NCBI GenBank assembly: GCA_023265395.1
Contig: JAHFTX010000020.1
Span: 2,660-49,976 of the forward strand
Length of the DNA stretch: 47,317 nt
Source of the DNA: Thermoplasmata archaeon
Lineage (GTDB): Archaea > Thermoplasmatota > DTKX01 > JAHFTX01
Direction: 5' to 3'
Shown here in pieces: positions 27,182 to 34,782 of this stretch. The translations under genes and the position numbers were made by a program. The notes below the pieces were generated by a model. It did no database searches. It saw nothing but the letters and a program-made list of their open reading frames with translations, and was not told the DNA's origin. Every line of letters begins with the position of its first letter. The stretch's first letter is position 1.

Positions 27182-27820
27182 ATGACCGAGATCACGCGGC
27201 AGCTGGACCCGGCCTCGGGGGACGAGGAACACTTCCTGATCCCCGAGGACGTCTACCTGATCAATGGCGCCCACATCGGCACCCAGCAGAAAAGCGCGGA
27301 CATGAAGGAGTTCATCTTCAAGGTCCGCGACGATGGTCTCTATGTCCTCGATATCAAGAAGACCAATGAGCGGATGAAGGTCGCCGCCAAGTTCCTCAGT
27401 CGGTTCGAGGGATCGGATATCCTCGTCTGCGCAGCCCGCCAGTACGCCCAGAAGCCTGCCAGGGTCTTCTCCGAGCAGATTGGCTGCGATTCTCTGCCCG
27501 GACGCTTCGTCCCCGGGACGTTGACCAATCCCTCGCTGCGCGACTTTCGGGAACCCAAGCTCCTCTTCGTGACCGACCCAGCGGCCGACGCCCAGGCACT
27601 CAAGGAAGCCGTGGCGGTCAACATCCCCGTGCTGGGGTTCTGCGACGCCAACAACGACACGCGCTACGTCGATGTCGTCGTCCCTGCCAACAACAAGGGG
27701 CGCCGCTCGCTGGGGCTCATCTACTGGCTCCTCGCCCGAGAGGTCCTCAAGGGCACGGGCAAGATCCAGAAGGATGAGGAATACACCCTCACCATCGAGG
27801 ACTACGAAGCCACCCTCTGA
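27182..27820 (+). CDS. rpsB: Ribosomal protein uS2
   Basis: A 212-residue small-subunit protein. Family landmarks are [68 protein letters not shown] and the [18 protein letters not shown] end. The ATG at 27182 was chosen over a GTG five codons earlier because it has a TATA element at about -30 and fits homologue length. The MEMO gene begins 10 nt after its stop. Confidence 0.96.
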   Translation: MTEITRQLDPASGDEEHFLIPEDVYLINGAHIGTQQKSADMKEFIFKVRDDGLYVLDIKKTNERMKVAAKFLSRFEGSDILVCAARQYAQKPARVFSEQIGCDSLPGRFVPGTLTNPSLRDFREPKLLFVTDPAADAQALKEAVAVNIPVLGFCDANNDTRYVDVVVPANNKGRRSLGLIYWLLAREVLKGTGKIQKDEEYTLTIEDYEATL

Positions 27821-27830
27821 GGTGCTCACG

Positions 27831-28700
27831 GTGGCCGGTCTGGGCCGGTCGATCCGGCGACCTGCTGTCGCGGGTGCATTCTATGCCGCCGACCCGACCC
27901 AGCTGCGCGCGCAGATCGAGGGAGCGTACGTCCATCGGTTGGGACCCGGCGCCTTGCCCGGAGCCACCGCAGAGAGGAGACGCCTGCTCAAGGGTCTGGT
28001 CGTCCCGCATGCCGGATACCTCTATAGCGCCCCGACGGCGGCCCATGCCTATGCCGCCCTCGCACGGGACGGCCTTCCGCAGCTCGCCGTGGTGATCGGA
28101 CCCAACCACACCGGCCTGGGGGCCTCCGCCTCGATCAGCCCCGACTACTACCGTACGCCACTTGGGGACCCTCCGATCGCCGCCGATGTCGCGCGCGATC
28201 TGGTCGAAGGGCCCGGGCCGCACCTGTGCTGCTTCGACCGCGACGCTCACCTGCAGGAGCATAGCGTCGAGGTCCAAGTGCCCTTCCTGCAACACCTTGG
28301 AGCACTCCTCGGAGACGAGGTCGCCATCGTGCCCATCGTGCTGAGGGCGCAGGAACGACGCTCGGCGGTGCGGCTTGGGCAGGAGGTCGCACACGCACTC
28401 GAGGGGAGCGACGCCATCGTGATTGCGAGCACCGACTTCTGCCACTATCTGCCCAAGGAAGAGGCGGTTCGGCGAGACCGCTTCGCCCTCGAACGCATCG
28501 CATGCCTCGACGTCGATGGCCTCTACGCTTCGCTCGCGGAGCACGACATCTCGATGTGCGGCTATGGCCCGACGGCGGCGACGATGACTGCCACGAAGCT
28601 GATGGGAGCGAGCTCCGCACAGCGGCTGGCCTACAGCACCAGTGGCGACATTGTCGAGATGGACGAAGTGGTCGGCTACGGTGCCTTCGCCATCCGCTAG
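27831..28700 (+). CDS. MEMO-family protein
   Basis: A 289-residue protein of the MEMO/AmmeMemoRadiSam-B family, which has a non-haem-iron-dioxygenase-like fold. Signatures are RRPAVAGAFYAADPTQL, the histidine motif VVPHAGYLYSAPTAAHAY, VVIGPNHTGLG, EHSVEVQVPFL, STDFCHYLP and a GYGPTAATM loop. The first 49 in-frame codons upstream lie inside rpsB and are not used. The GTG at 27831 has GAGGTG 6 nt before it, a good Shine-Dalgarno site that overlaps the rpsB stop. The archaeal location next to rpsB is standard. Its molecular role is unsettled; copper or iron redox chemistry has been proposed for homologues. Confidence 0.92.
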   Translation: MAGLGRSIRRPAVAGAFYAADPTQLRAQIEGAYVHRLGPGALPGATAERRRLLKGLVVPHAGYLYSAPTAAHAYAALARDGLPQLAVVIGPNHTGLGASASISPDYYRTPLGDPPIAADVARDLVEGPGPHLCCFDRDAHLQEHSVEVQVPFLQHLGALLGDEVAIVPIVLRAQERRSAVRLGQEVAHALEGSDAIVIASTDFCHYLPKEEAVRRDRFALERIACLDVDGLYASLAEHDISMCGYGPTAATMTATKLMGASSAQRLAYSTSGDIVEMDEVVGYGAFAIR

Positions 28701-29683
28701 CCTCGTGTAGCGGTGCCGGTCCAGCGGCGCAACGGCTCGTCGAGACCGCAGGAGGCACAGAAGAGCGTGAGGCTCCCGGCAGCGTTGCACGAGGGGCAGG
28801 TGCCCCTGCCCAGGGTCGTCGGAGCGCGGCAGGAGGGACAGGGGGCGACGATGCGCTCGCAGGCGCGACAGGTGGCGACCTCCTCCAATCGTCCGCAGCG
28901 CGGGCAACGTAGGGCCCGCAAGGGCGCGGCACCCTCGCAACGGGGGCAGCTGACCCACTCCTCCGAGGAGCTGAGTCCTGCCTGCGGGAATTGACCATCC
29001 TCGCGAGAGGCACTGGAGCGTCTGCTGCTCTCCCCAAGGCCTTCACTGTTGCCAGTCGACCCCGTACGCGTGGTCATCGTGCTGAGGGGCTGCCAAGGAT
29101 CGAAGCGAGCGACCTCCTGCTCACCGCTGGTGAAGAAGGCCCGCTCTGGCAATCCCAGCACGTACACCACCAAGAGCACCAGCGTCACCTCTGCAGCCAG
29201 GTAGAGGCCTGGGAAACCCGTCTCCTGCTCGAAGCGCACGAACCCCAGGGCGGCGACGTTGCTCAAGGCGAGGATCAGCCACACCCCCAACGCCCACAGC
29301 CCCAGGGGGGTATAGCCGCGGTCAGAGAGGTCTCGGACCGACTTGATGTGGAACACCAGGTGGTACGCGATGTAGAGGCTGGCGACCTCGAGCAGACTCC
29401 CCATGGCGATGCCGCTGTTGCCGTGCAACCAGGCGCGCCCGAGGAAGAACAGGGCCCCCACAAAGCTCAGGGAATAGATGCCCAGGAGCCACAACCCGTA
29501 GCGCCAGGTGGTGGGGAAAGCCACAGAGAGAGCAACGACCCCCCCCATGACCAAGAGCGCCCAGAGCCCCGTTGCGACCAGATTGTCGATGGTACCAACA
29601 TAGGCAGCCAAGGCTAGGAGCACGACCACCAAGACTGGCATCTGGTCGCGGACGATGATGACGAACTCTGGGTCCCGCGCCAC
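28697..29683 (-). CDS. Membrane protein with cytoplasmic zinc-ribbon tail
   Basis: A 328-residue protein. The first 200 residues hold about six hydrophobic helices with short loops (for example [51 protein letters not shown]). A Ser/Glu-rich linker follows. The last 90 residues carry six CxxC pairs (CPRC, CPRC, CRAC, CPSC, CPSC, CASC), consistent with about three zinc ribbons like those of RNA-polymerase or ribosome-associated proteins. I do not recognise the membrane domain. The start is the GTG at 29683, about 30 nt from a TATA-like CATTATCG (29709-29716). The 3' end overlaps the MEMO gene by 4 nt. Confidence 0.75.
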   Translation of the reverse strand: MARDPEFVIIVRDQMPVLVVVLLALAAYVGTIDNLVATGLWALLVMGGVVALSVAFPTTWRYGLWLLGIYSLSFVGALFFLGRAWLHGNSGIAMGSLLEVASLYIAYHLVFHIKSVRDLSDRGYTPLGLWALGVWLILALSNVAALGFVRFEQETGFPGLYLAAEVTLVLLVVYVLGLPERAFFTSGEQEVARFDPWQPLSTMTTRTGSTGNSEGLGESSRRSSASREDGQFPQAGLSSSEEWVSCPRCEGAAPLRALRCPRCGRLEEVATCRACERIVAPCPSCRAPTTLGRGTCPSCNAAGSLTLFCASCGLDEPLRRWTGTATRG

Positions 29684-29708
29684 TGGTCCATGAGCGTGCT
29701 TGGTCGGT

Positions 29709-29716
29709 CATTATCG
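29709..29716 (-). promoter_or_regulatory. TATA-like box of the membrane zinc-ribbon gene
   Basis: CGATAATG on the minus strand, 26-33 nt upstream of the GTG at 29683. This supports the GTG start. Confidence 0.45.
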
Positions 29717-30008
29717 TTGCGGCCCGGGCGACAGGCGCCGAAAGGGCCTTCAATGTCGGGAGAGCGCCCGGTCAAGACCCTTGTGGCGTCGTGAAGAGCT
29801 GCTGGAATGCATCGTTCAACGCCGTGGGTAGGGGCAAAGTCTTTTCAGGGTCGGACCGCCGATCGGGCACAGGACCTTCAACTCGTTCAACACCCTTTCG
29901 GTGCGCTTATGGTCTTGAGGAACACGCGTTGGAGCCGATCGAAGCCTGAAGGCGTGGCCTGAGATTCGATTTGGGATTTGAGGTATGTATATATACCAAA
30001 AACGCTAC
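29717..30008. other. Non-coding spacer upstream of gar1 that turns AT-rich at its 3' end
   Basis: No convincing CDS or tRNA lies here. The 3' part (about 29930-30040) is far more AT-rich than the rest of the window and carries a perfect 10-bp palindrome, GTATATATAC, at 29987-29996, flanked by GGTAT/ATACC. Short repeated words CGTTCAAC occur at about 29814 and 29887. Regulatory DNA for gar1-tfb or a small RNA are both possible. Confidence 0.5.
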
Positions 30009-30017
30009 TTTTAAATA
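30009..30017 (+). promoter_or_regulatory. TATA box of the gar1-tfb unit
   Basis: TTTTAAATA lies 24-32 nt upstream of the GTG at 30041, which predicts a leaderless start. A second perfect box, TATAAATA, lies at 30027-30034 and would start transcription inside gar1. Confidence 0.7.
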
Positions 30018-30040
30018 GGATATCTGTATAAATAGGTTCC

Positions 30041-30343
30041 GTGCCCCCGAAACAGGCGGGGGCAGGACCACCTACCGGAACTGTCGAGACCATCACCTCT
30101 GCTGGCAAGGTGCTCGTCCGCACGGACGACGCTTGGCCCATCGGGGCAACGGTCTTGGCAGGGGACCGGCCCATCGGCCGGGTCACCTCGGTCCTCGGTC
30201 CCGTCGCTCGCCCCTTTGCGGTGGTCGAGCCGACGGGGCTGGGGAGCGATGACCTGCTGGGGCTGGTCGGGGAGGAGGTCATTACCCGTGCGACCCACGG
30301 GGGGGAAAGGAAGAATGGCGCCAACAGGAAAGGGAGAAGTTGA
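30041..30343 (+). CDS. gar1: H/ACA RNP protein Gar1
   Basis: A 100-residue protein of the Gar1/Naf1 fold, part of the H/ACA complex that guides pseudouridylation. The core [16 protein letters not shown], then [19 protein letters not shown] and LVGEEV, is the conserved six-stranded barrel, and the C-terminus is basic ([10 protein letters not shown]). The GTG at 30041 is at the predicted leaderless transcription start. Gar1 next to TFB is a well-conserved archaeal pair; its end overlaps the TFB start by 29 nt. Confidence 0.9.
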   Translation: MPPKQAGAGPPTGTVETITSAGKVLVRTDDAWPIGATVLAGDRPIGRVTSVLGPVARPFAVVEPTGLGSDDLLGLVGEEVITRATHGGERKNGANRKGRS

Positions 30344-31250
30344 CGAGATCACCCGGTGTCCGGAGTGCTCGAGCACCCACGTGACCCGGGACTACGACCG
30401 CGGCGAGCTGATCTGCGAGGAATGCGGCCTAGTCCTCGACGAACACTTCATCGACCAGGGACCGGAATGGCGAGCCTTCGATGCCGAGCAGGGCGAGAAG
30501 CGCTCACGCACCGGCGCCCCGATGACCTACACGATCCATGACAAGGGACTGAGCACGGAGATCGGCTGGAAGAACAAGGACAGCTACGGCAAGTCCATCC
30601 CCACCCGCAACCGCGCCCAGCTCTACCGCCTGCGGAAGTGGCAGCGACGCATCCGGGTGAGCAACGCCACGGAGCGCAACCTGGCGTTTGCCCTCTCGGA
30701 GCTCGACCGGATGGCCTCTGGGATGGGGTTGCCGCGCAACGTGCGCGAGACCGCGGCCCTGATCTACCGCAAGGCGGTCAACAAGAACCTCATCCGCGGC
30801 CGCTCCATCGAAGGAGTCGTCGCTGCGTCGCTCTACGGCGCCTGCCGCCAGTGCAACGTGCCGCGCACGCTCGACGAGATCGCCTCCGCCAGCCGGGTGG
30901 GCCGCAAGGAGATCGGACGCACCTACCGCTTCATGACTCGCGAGCTCAAACTCAAGCTGATGCCGACCTCCCCGGAGGACTACATCAACCGCTTCTGCTC
31001 GGAGCTCAAGCTCAGCGGCGAGGTCAAGGCCAAGACGGCGGAGATCCTCAAGATGGCCAACGAGCGGGAGCTGACTTCCGGCAGGGGTCCGACCGGTGTC
31101 GCCGCTGCAGCCATCTACATCGCCTCGATCCTCTGCAACGAACGGCGGACGCAGCGCGAGGTCGCCGACAAGGCCGGGGTCACTGAGGTGACCATCCGAA
31201 ACCGCTACAAGGAACTCACCGAGCGACTGGGCATCGACGTCCCAGTGTAG
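30315..31250 (+). CDS. tfb: Transcription initiation factor TFB
   Basis: A 311-residue archaeal TFIIB. The N-terminal zinc ribbon has Cys15/18 and Cys34/37 ([16 protein letters not shown]). The B-reader follows ([17 protein letters not shown]), then two cyclin folds (about 110-200 and 205-300) with [15 protein letters not shown] and [16 protein letters not shown] as their central helices. The C-terminal helix-turn-helix [16 protein letters not shown] contacts the BRE. The ATG at 30315 lies inside the end of gar1 and is preceded by AAAGGAAG. Two strong hairpins follow the stop codon. Confidence 0.97.
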   Translation: MAPTGKGEVDEITRCPECSSTHVTRDYDRGELICEECGLVLDEHFIDQGPEWRAFDAEQGEKRSRTGAPMTYTIHDKGLSTEIGWKNKDSYGKSIPTRNRAQLYRLRKWQRRIRVSNATERNLAFALSELDRMASGMGLPRNVRETAALIYRKAVNKNLIRGRSIEGVVAASLYGACRQCNVPRTLDEIASASRVGRKEIGRTYRFMTRELKLKLMPTSPEDYINRFCSELKLSGEVKAKTAEILKMANERELTSGRGPTGVAAAAIYIASILCNERRTQREVADKAGVTEVTIRNRYKELTERLGIDVPV

Positions 31251-31265
31251 TTCCCCATCGTCAGT

Positions 31266-31288
31266 CGCCGGGCGCTGGTCGCCCGGCG
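31266..31288. terminator. GC hairpin downstream of tfb (first of two)
   Basis: A perfect 9-bp stem, CGCCGGGCG/CGCCCGGCG, with a 5-nt loop, 15 nt after the tfb stop. It has no U-tract. It may stop transcription or protect the mRNA 3' end. Confidence 0.5.
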
Positions 31289-31300
31289 CCCCCCTGTGGA

Positions 31301-31329
31301 CTGCGGACCGCCGCGGAGGCGGTCCGCAG
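31301..31329. terminator. 12-bp GC hairpin downstream of tfb (second of two)
   Basis: CTGCGGACCGCC pairs perfectly with GGCGGTCCGCAG across a 5-nt loop, followed by GCATTTCTTATA. The T-rich stretch after the stem is also the TATA element of the next gene, so the hairpin may insulate tfb from it. Confidence 0.55.
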
Positions 31330-31336
31330 CGCATTT

Positions 31337-31344
31337 CTTATATC
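31337..31344 (+). promoter_or_regulatory. TATA box of the PrsW-like gene
   Basis: CTTATATC lies 21-28 nt upstream of the GTG at 31365 and supports that start as leaderless. Confidence 0.55.
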
Positions 31345-31364
31345 CCCTCGACTGAGGCTCAAGC

Positions 31365-33050
31365 GTGTTCCCCCTGCGCGACCTTGCGCGCATCTACGCG
31401 CTGGTCGCAGGAGTCTGCCTGGTCGTCCTGCCCCTGCTGCTCATCCTCGTGGTCGCTTCGGAGGCCGCTGACATCGTCGGCGTCGTGCTCTGCGGCTCGA
31501 TCATCCCGATCACCCTTGGCGCACTGATCCTGTGGTACATCCTCTCGCGCCAGGAGGGATTGCCGACCCCCACCTACTATGCGCCGCCGCAGCAGTACTA
31601 CGCCTACCGCTACCACCAGGGATACTACCCCTACCTCGCCCCAAGCCCTGCGGCGCCGCAGACCCCTACGGCCGCCCCCCCTGTGCTCGGACCCGTCATC
31701 GGGCTTCGCGGCCGCACGCTCCAGGAGCGGCTCGACATCCCCGGAGCGGGGTTCCTCCTTGGGGGCTTCATCGCCTCCGTCCTGATCGGATTCGCCGCGC
31801 TGCTGCTCGGCGGCGTGCTCGTGCTGCTGTTCGTCCCTGCCTTCATCATCGCCTTCTCGTTTCCTAGCCTGATGTGGATAAGTTGGGTCTACAGCCGGGA
31901 CACCTATTCGCCCGAGCCCGCCCGGCTGGTGCTCAAGGCGCTGACCTGGGGGATGCTCTCGACGGTGCCCGCCTTGTATCTCGAGTTCGGCGTCGGCTTT
32001 GCGCTCCCGGGGTTGGGCGTCCTGATGGTGACTGGTGCCGCCCCCATCATCGAAGAGTTCGTCAAGCCGCTGATCTTGCCATCGCTGCGCAAGCAACTCA
32101 ACTCGGACCTTGATGGGATCATCTACGGGGTTTCTGCTGGCATGGGATTCGCGATGGTCGAAAACCTCTTCTTCGAGGTCTCGGCCCTGTTCACCTTTGG
32201 CACCGTCGGGTGGGCGATCACTGCCCCATTGCGGGGGCTGGGGGGCATCGGAGTCCACGCCCTGGGCCCCGCCCTGATCGGCCTGACCTATGCCCGATAC
32301 GTTCGCACCGGCCGCGGGTTCGAATATGTCGTCGGAGCGTTCCTCGCTGGGGTGATGGTCCATGGCCTCTGGAATGGGAGTGCGTCCCTGCTCGATTCCA
32401 AGCCCGCCGTGGCCCTGCTCGCAATGTTGTTGATGCCCATCGCGATCGTGCTCGTGGTGCGCTGGTTGATCGAAGGCGCCGCGGGTGAAGAGCGTACCGC
32501 CCTCATCGGCCGCGGGATGTTGACGCCGACAGGCGAGGTGACCATCGCGGGCTTCGAGGCTGGGTTCGCCGGGCCCCTCAGCGTCGAGGCGGAGGGTCAT
32601 AAGCAACGGCAGGAACAAACAGTGGTTGCGGCGCAACAGCAGCACCAGGCCATCCTCGCCGCGCAGATGTCCGCGCGGCAGCCCTACTGGGGGCCACCAC
32701 CGCCCGCCTACCACGCCCAGCCCTGGCCCGCACCAGGCACGTACCAGGCCCCTGGGTGGCAGTGGCACCCACCACCTGCGCCCTACTACGGAAACCCCTA
32801 TGCACAGCCTTGGGGGACCGTGCCCTGGGGCTACGGGCCGCCACGACGGGTGGCTGCTGCGCCGCTCGCCTATCCGCCTCAGTCTCCTGATCCAGCAGCC
32901 CAGCCAACCCCTGAGGGCACCCTGCAGGGCCAGCCGAGCCACCAACCATCACCGCCAGCCGGCCCTGGACCCGTCGGACCCTATCGCGCAGCGCTGGATC
33001 GGCGTAAGCCTCCGCCCGAGGACCCCGAGACCATCCCGGACGGACGCTGA
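31365..33050 (+). CDS. prsW: PrsW-family intramembrane protease with long Pro/Tyr-rich tail
   Basis: A 561-residue membrane protein. Two helices lie before residue 62, and a tyrosine/proline-rich loop spans 64-105. The PrsW core then carries the family residues: EExxK at 230-234 (IEEFVK), ENLFF at 266-270, His298 (GVHALGP) and His333 (MVHGLWNG). PrsW in bacteria cuts anti-sigma factors inside the membrane; archaeal substrates are unknown. About residues 395-545 are an extended proline/tyrosine/tryptophan-rich tail (PYWGPPPPAYH, WHPPPAPYYG), low in complexity and likely exposed on one membrane face. A catalytically degenerate relative lies at 10819-11661. Confidence 0.85.
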   Translation: MFPLRDLARIYALVAGVCLVVLPLLLILVVASEAADIVGVVLCGSIIPITLGALILWYILSRQEGLPTPTYYAPPQQYYAYRYHQGYYPYLAPSPAAPQTPTAAPPVLGPVIGLRGRTLQERLDIPGAGFLLGGFIASVLIGFAALLLGGVLVLLFVPAFIIAFSFPSLMWISWVYSRDTYSPEPARLVLKALTWGMLSTVPALYLEFGVGFALPGLGVLMVTGAAPIIEEFVKPLILPSLRKQLNSDLDGIIYGVSAGMGFAMVENLFFEVSALFTFGTVGWAITAPLRGLGGIGVHALGPALIGLTYARYVRTGRGFEYVVGAFLAGVMVHGLWNGSASLLDSKPAVALLAMLLMPIAIVLVVRWLIEGAAGEERTALIGRGMLTPTGEVTIAGFEAGFAGPLSVEAEGHKQRQEQTVVAAQQQHQAILAAQMSARQPYWGPPPPAYHAQPWPAPGTYQAPGWQWHPPPAPYYGNPYAQPWGTVPWGYGPPRRVAAAPLAYPPQSPDPAAQPTPEGTLQGQPSHQPSPPAGPGPVGPYRAALDRRKPPPEDPETIPDGR

Positions 33051-33064
33051 AGGCGCGTCCGCAA

Positions 33065-33074
33065 ACGTTTATCC
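33065..33074 (+). promoter_or_regulatory. TATA-like box of tRNA-Val
   Basis: ACGTTTATCC lies 35-44 nt upstream of the tRNA 5' end. Confidence 0.45.
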
Positions 33075-33108
33075 TGCCTCCTTGCGTCGGGCCCTCATCG
33101 TCATTGTC

Positions 33109-33182
33109 GGGCCCATGGTCTAGTTGGTTAGGACGCCTCCTTGACATGGAGGCGATCGCCGGTTCGAATCCGGCTGGGCCCA
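33109..33182 (+). tRNA. tRNA-Val (anticodon GAC)
   Basis: A 74-nt tRNA with acceptor GGGCCCA/TGGGCCC and a D arm with the GGTTAGGA loop. The anticodon arm CCTCC-TTGACAT-GGAGG gives anticodon GAC, followed by a T arm with GGTTCGAATCC. The discriminator is A and no CCA is encoded. No intron is seen. Confidence 0.95.
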
Positions 33183-33356
33183 TGCAGAAACCCCAGAGCG
33201 GCGCGGCTACGTCTCCCTGTCGCCGAAGTCCCTGAAGTGGATCCCCTCGAGGGCCTCCCAGACTCTTAGGACTGACAGGCCCCACGGTTATCCCTTCGCA
33301 GCACTCGCGCTGCCAAGGGGCAGTGGGGACAATCCTCAAGTGGTCGTCTGCGCGGT

Positions 33357-34358
33357 GTGTCCAACATGGCCCATGGCGATGTTCGGATCGAGCGCCTCGA
33401 GAGTACCGTCCTCCGCGGCAACCCGATGGGCGACCCGACCTCCCGGAATCTAGCGATCTACCTGCCGCCGGGCTACGACCCCGCACGACGCTATCCGGTG
33501 CTCTACGGATTGGTCGGCTACACGGGGACCGGCAGGATGTTGCTCAACATCGATCCGCTCTCCGAGGACCTCCAGGCCCGACTCGATCGACTGATCCTGA
33601 CCAAGCTGTGCCCTCCGGTCATCGTCGCCCTGCCTGACTGCTTCACGCGGGTCGGCGGGAGCCAGTACATCAACTCCCTGGCATTGGGTCGCTACGAGGA
33701 CTATCTCCTGCAGGAGGTCCTCCCGTTCGTGGAGACCAAGCACCGTTGCGGGCGACGGGGCATCTGGGGCAAGTCCTCGGGCGGCTATGGGTCGATCATC
33801 CAGGGGATGCGCCATCCCGAGGTGTTCTCGGCGCTGGCATGCCACTCGGGCGACATGGGGTTCGAGTACTGTTACATGGGGGATTTCCCCAAGGCGATGG
33901 ACTCTTTTCAGAAGGCGGGGGGCACGGCCGCGTGGCTCAAGGAGTTCTGGGCTCAACCCAACCGTCGACGGTCGGAGGACTTCGCGGCGCTCAACACCCT
34001 GGGGATGGCTGCCCACTACTCCCCCGAACCCTCTGAAGAACTCGGGATCGCCCTTCCTTTCGATATTCAGACCGGCGCATTCCGAGACGACGTGTGGCAG
34101 CGGTGGCTGCGTCATGATCCCGTGCGGATCGTCGCCCAGCATGCTGATGCCCTTCGGCAGCTTGCAGCCGTCTTCATCGACTGCGGAAGCAAGGACCAAT
34201 TCAACCTCCATTGGGGTGCGCGGGCCCTGCACGCAGCCCTTGAGGTGCTGCGGGTCCCGCACATCTACGAGGAGTTCGACGACACCCATAGCAACATCTC
34301 CTACCGGTACGACCGGTCCATCCCCCTGCTGGCCAATGCGCTGGACGACTCCCACTAA
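33357..34358 (+). CDS. Esterase-family alpha/beta hydrolase
   Basis: A 333-residue protein of the putative-esterase (EstD/Fes-type) family. The nucleophile is Ser140 in IWGKSSGGYGS, the acid is likely Asp in FIDCGSKDQFNL and the base His in FDDTHSNISYRY. An early LAIYLPPGYDP-RRYPVLYGLVGY strand pair fits the fold. It lacks a signal peptide, so it should act in the cytoplasm. The start is the GTG at 33357 or the ATG at 33366. The substrate is unknown; family members hydrolyse S-formylglutathione, enterobactin or mycolyl esters. The 174-nt gap before it holds no recognised gene. Confidence 0.8.
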   Translation: MSNMAHGDVRIERLESTVLRGNPMGDPTSRNLAIYLPPGYDPARRYPVLYGLVGYTGTGRMLLNIDPLSEDLQARLDRLILTKLCPPVIVALPDCFTRVGGSQYINSLALGRYEDYLLQEVLPFVETKHRCGRRGIWGKSSGGYGSIIQGMRHPEVFSALACHSGDMGFEYCYMGDFPKAMDSFQKAGGTAAWLKEFWAQPNRRRSEDFAALNTLGMAAHYSPEPSEELGIALPFDIQTGAFRDDVWQRWLRHDPVRIVAQHADALRQLAAVFIDCGSKDQFNLHWGARALHAALEVLRVPHIYEEFDDTHSNISYRYDRSIPLLANALDDSH

Positions 34359-34469
34359 TTCCCCAGCCGTGCTGGCCTACCTGCGCCATTATCGCCGCGC
34401 AGAGCGACGAGGGGACCCTGATCCCCGCAAGAACGGAGGCCGGCACCCTCCCCGAGGGCGGAAGAGTCC

Positions 34470-34751
34470 ATGCTCCAGCACGCTCGAGCGGCAGGCCTGC
34501 GCGACCGCGCTGCCGGCCTGATCGTGGTGGTCGTTGGTGGCCTTGCCGCTGGGGGGCTGGGGATCGGCAGGGGCGATGCCCTCCGCCTCCTGCAGGGGGC
34601 ACCGCCGGCCAGTCCAACGGAGGCGCCTGCATCTGATCCCGTCCTCGACGGGCGAATCTGGTTCGCCCCGTTGGACGACTGCGAGGAGGTCCTGGCCCAT
34701 GAGCAAGAGACGTCGTTTCCTCGGCGTCTCGCACGGCAGCGGCGAGCGTAG
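34470..34751 (+). CDS. Small single-membrane-span hypothetical protein
   Basis: A 93-residue candidate gene. A short basic N-terminus precedes one hydrophobic helix (LIVVVVGGLAAGGLGI). A Pro/Ala linker and a soluble tail with WFAPLDDCEEVLAHEQE follow. Third codon positions are mostly G or C, as in neighbouring genes, but there is no known family. It ends 31 nt before the lipoate ligase GTG at 34783. If the ligase instead began at the ATG at 34699, the two would overlap by 53 nt, one reason to prefer the GTG. Confidence 0.4.
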   Translation: MLQHARAAGLRDRAAGLIVVVVGGLAAGGLGIGRGDALRLLQGAPPASPTEAPASDPVLDGRIWFAPLDDCEEVLAHEQETSFPRRLARQRRA

Positions 34752-34782
34752 GGCTTTTCTGCCCTCCCGTGGAGGGGACAGC

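Noticed and set aside
30216-30314. Upstream extension of TFB
   Set aside because: The frame is open there but lies inside gar1; the zinc ribbon starts normally after the ATG at 30315.
31359-32945. 528-codon open frame opposite the PrsW-like gene
   Set aside because: Arg/His/Gly-rich product without domain pattern; the PrsW motifs are on the other strand.
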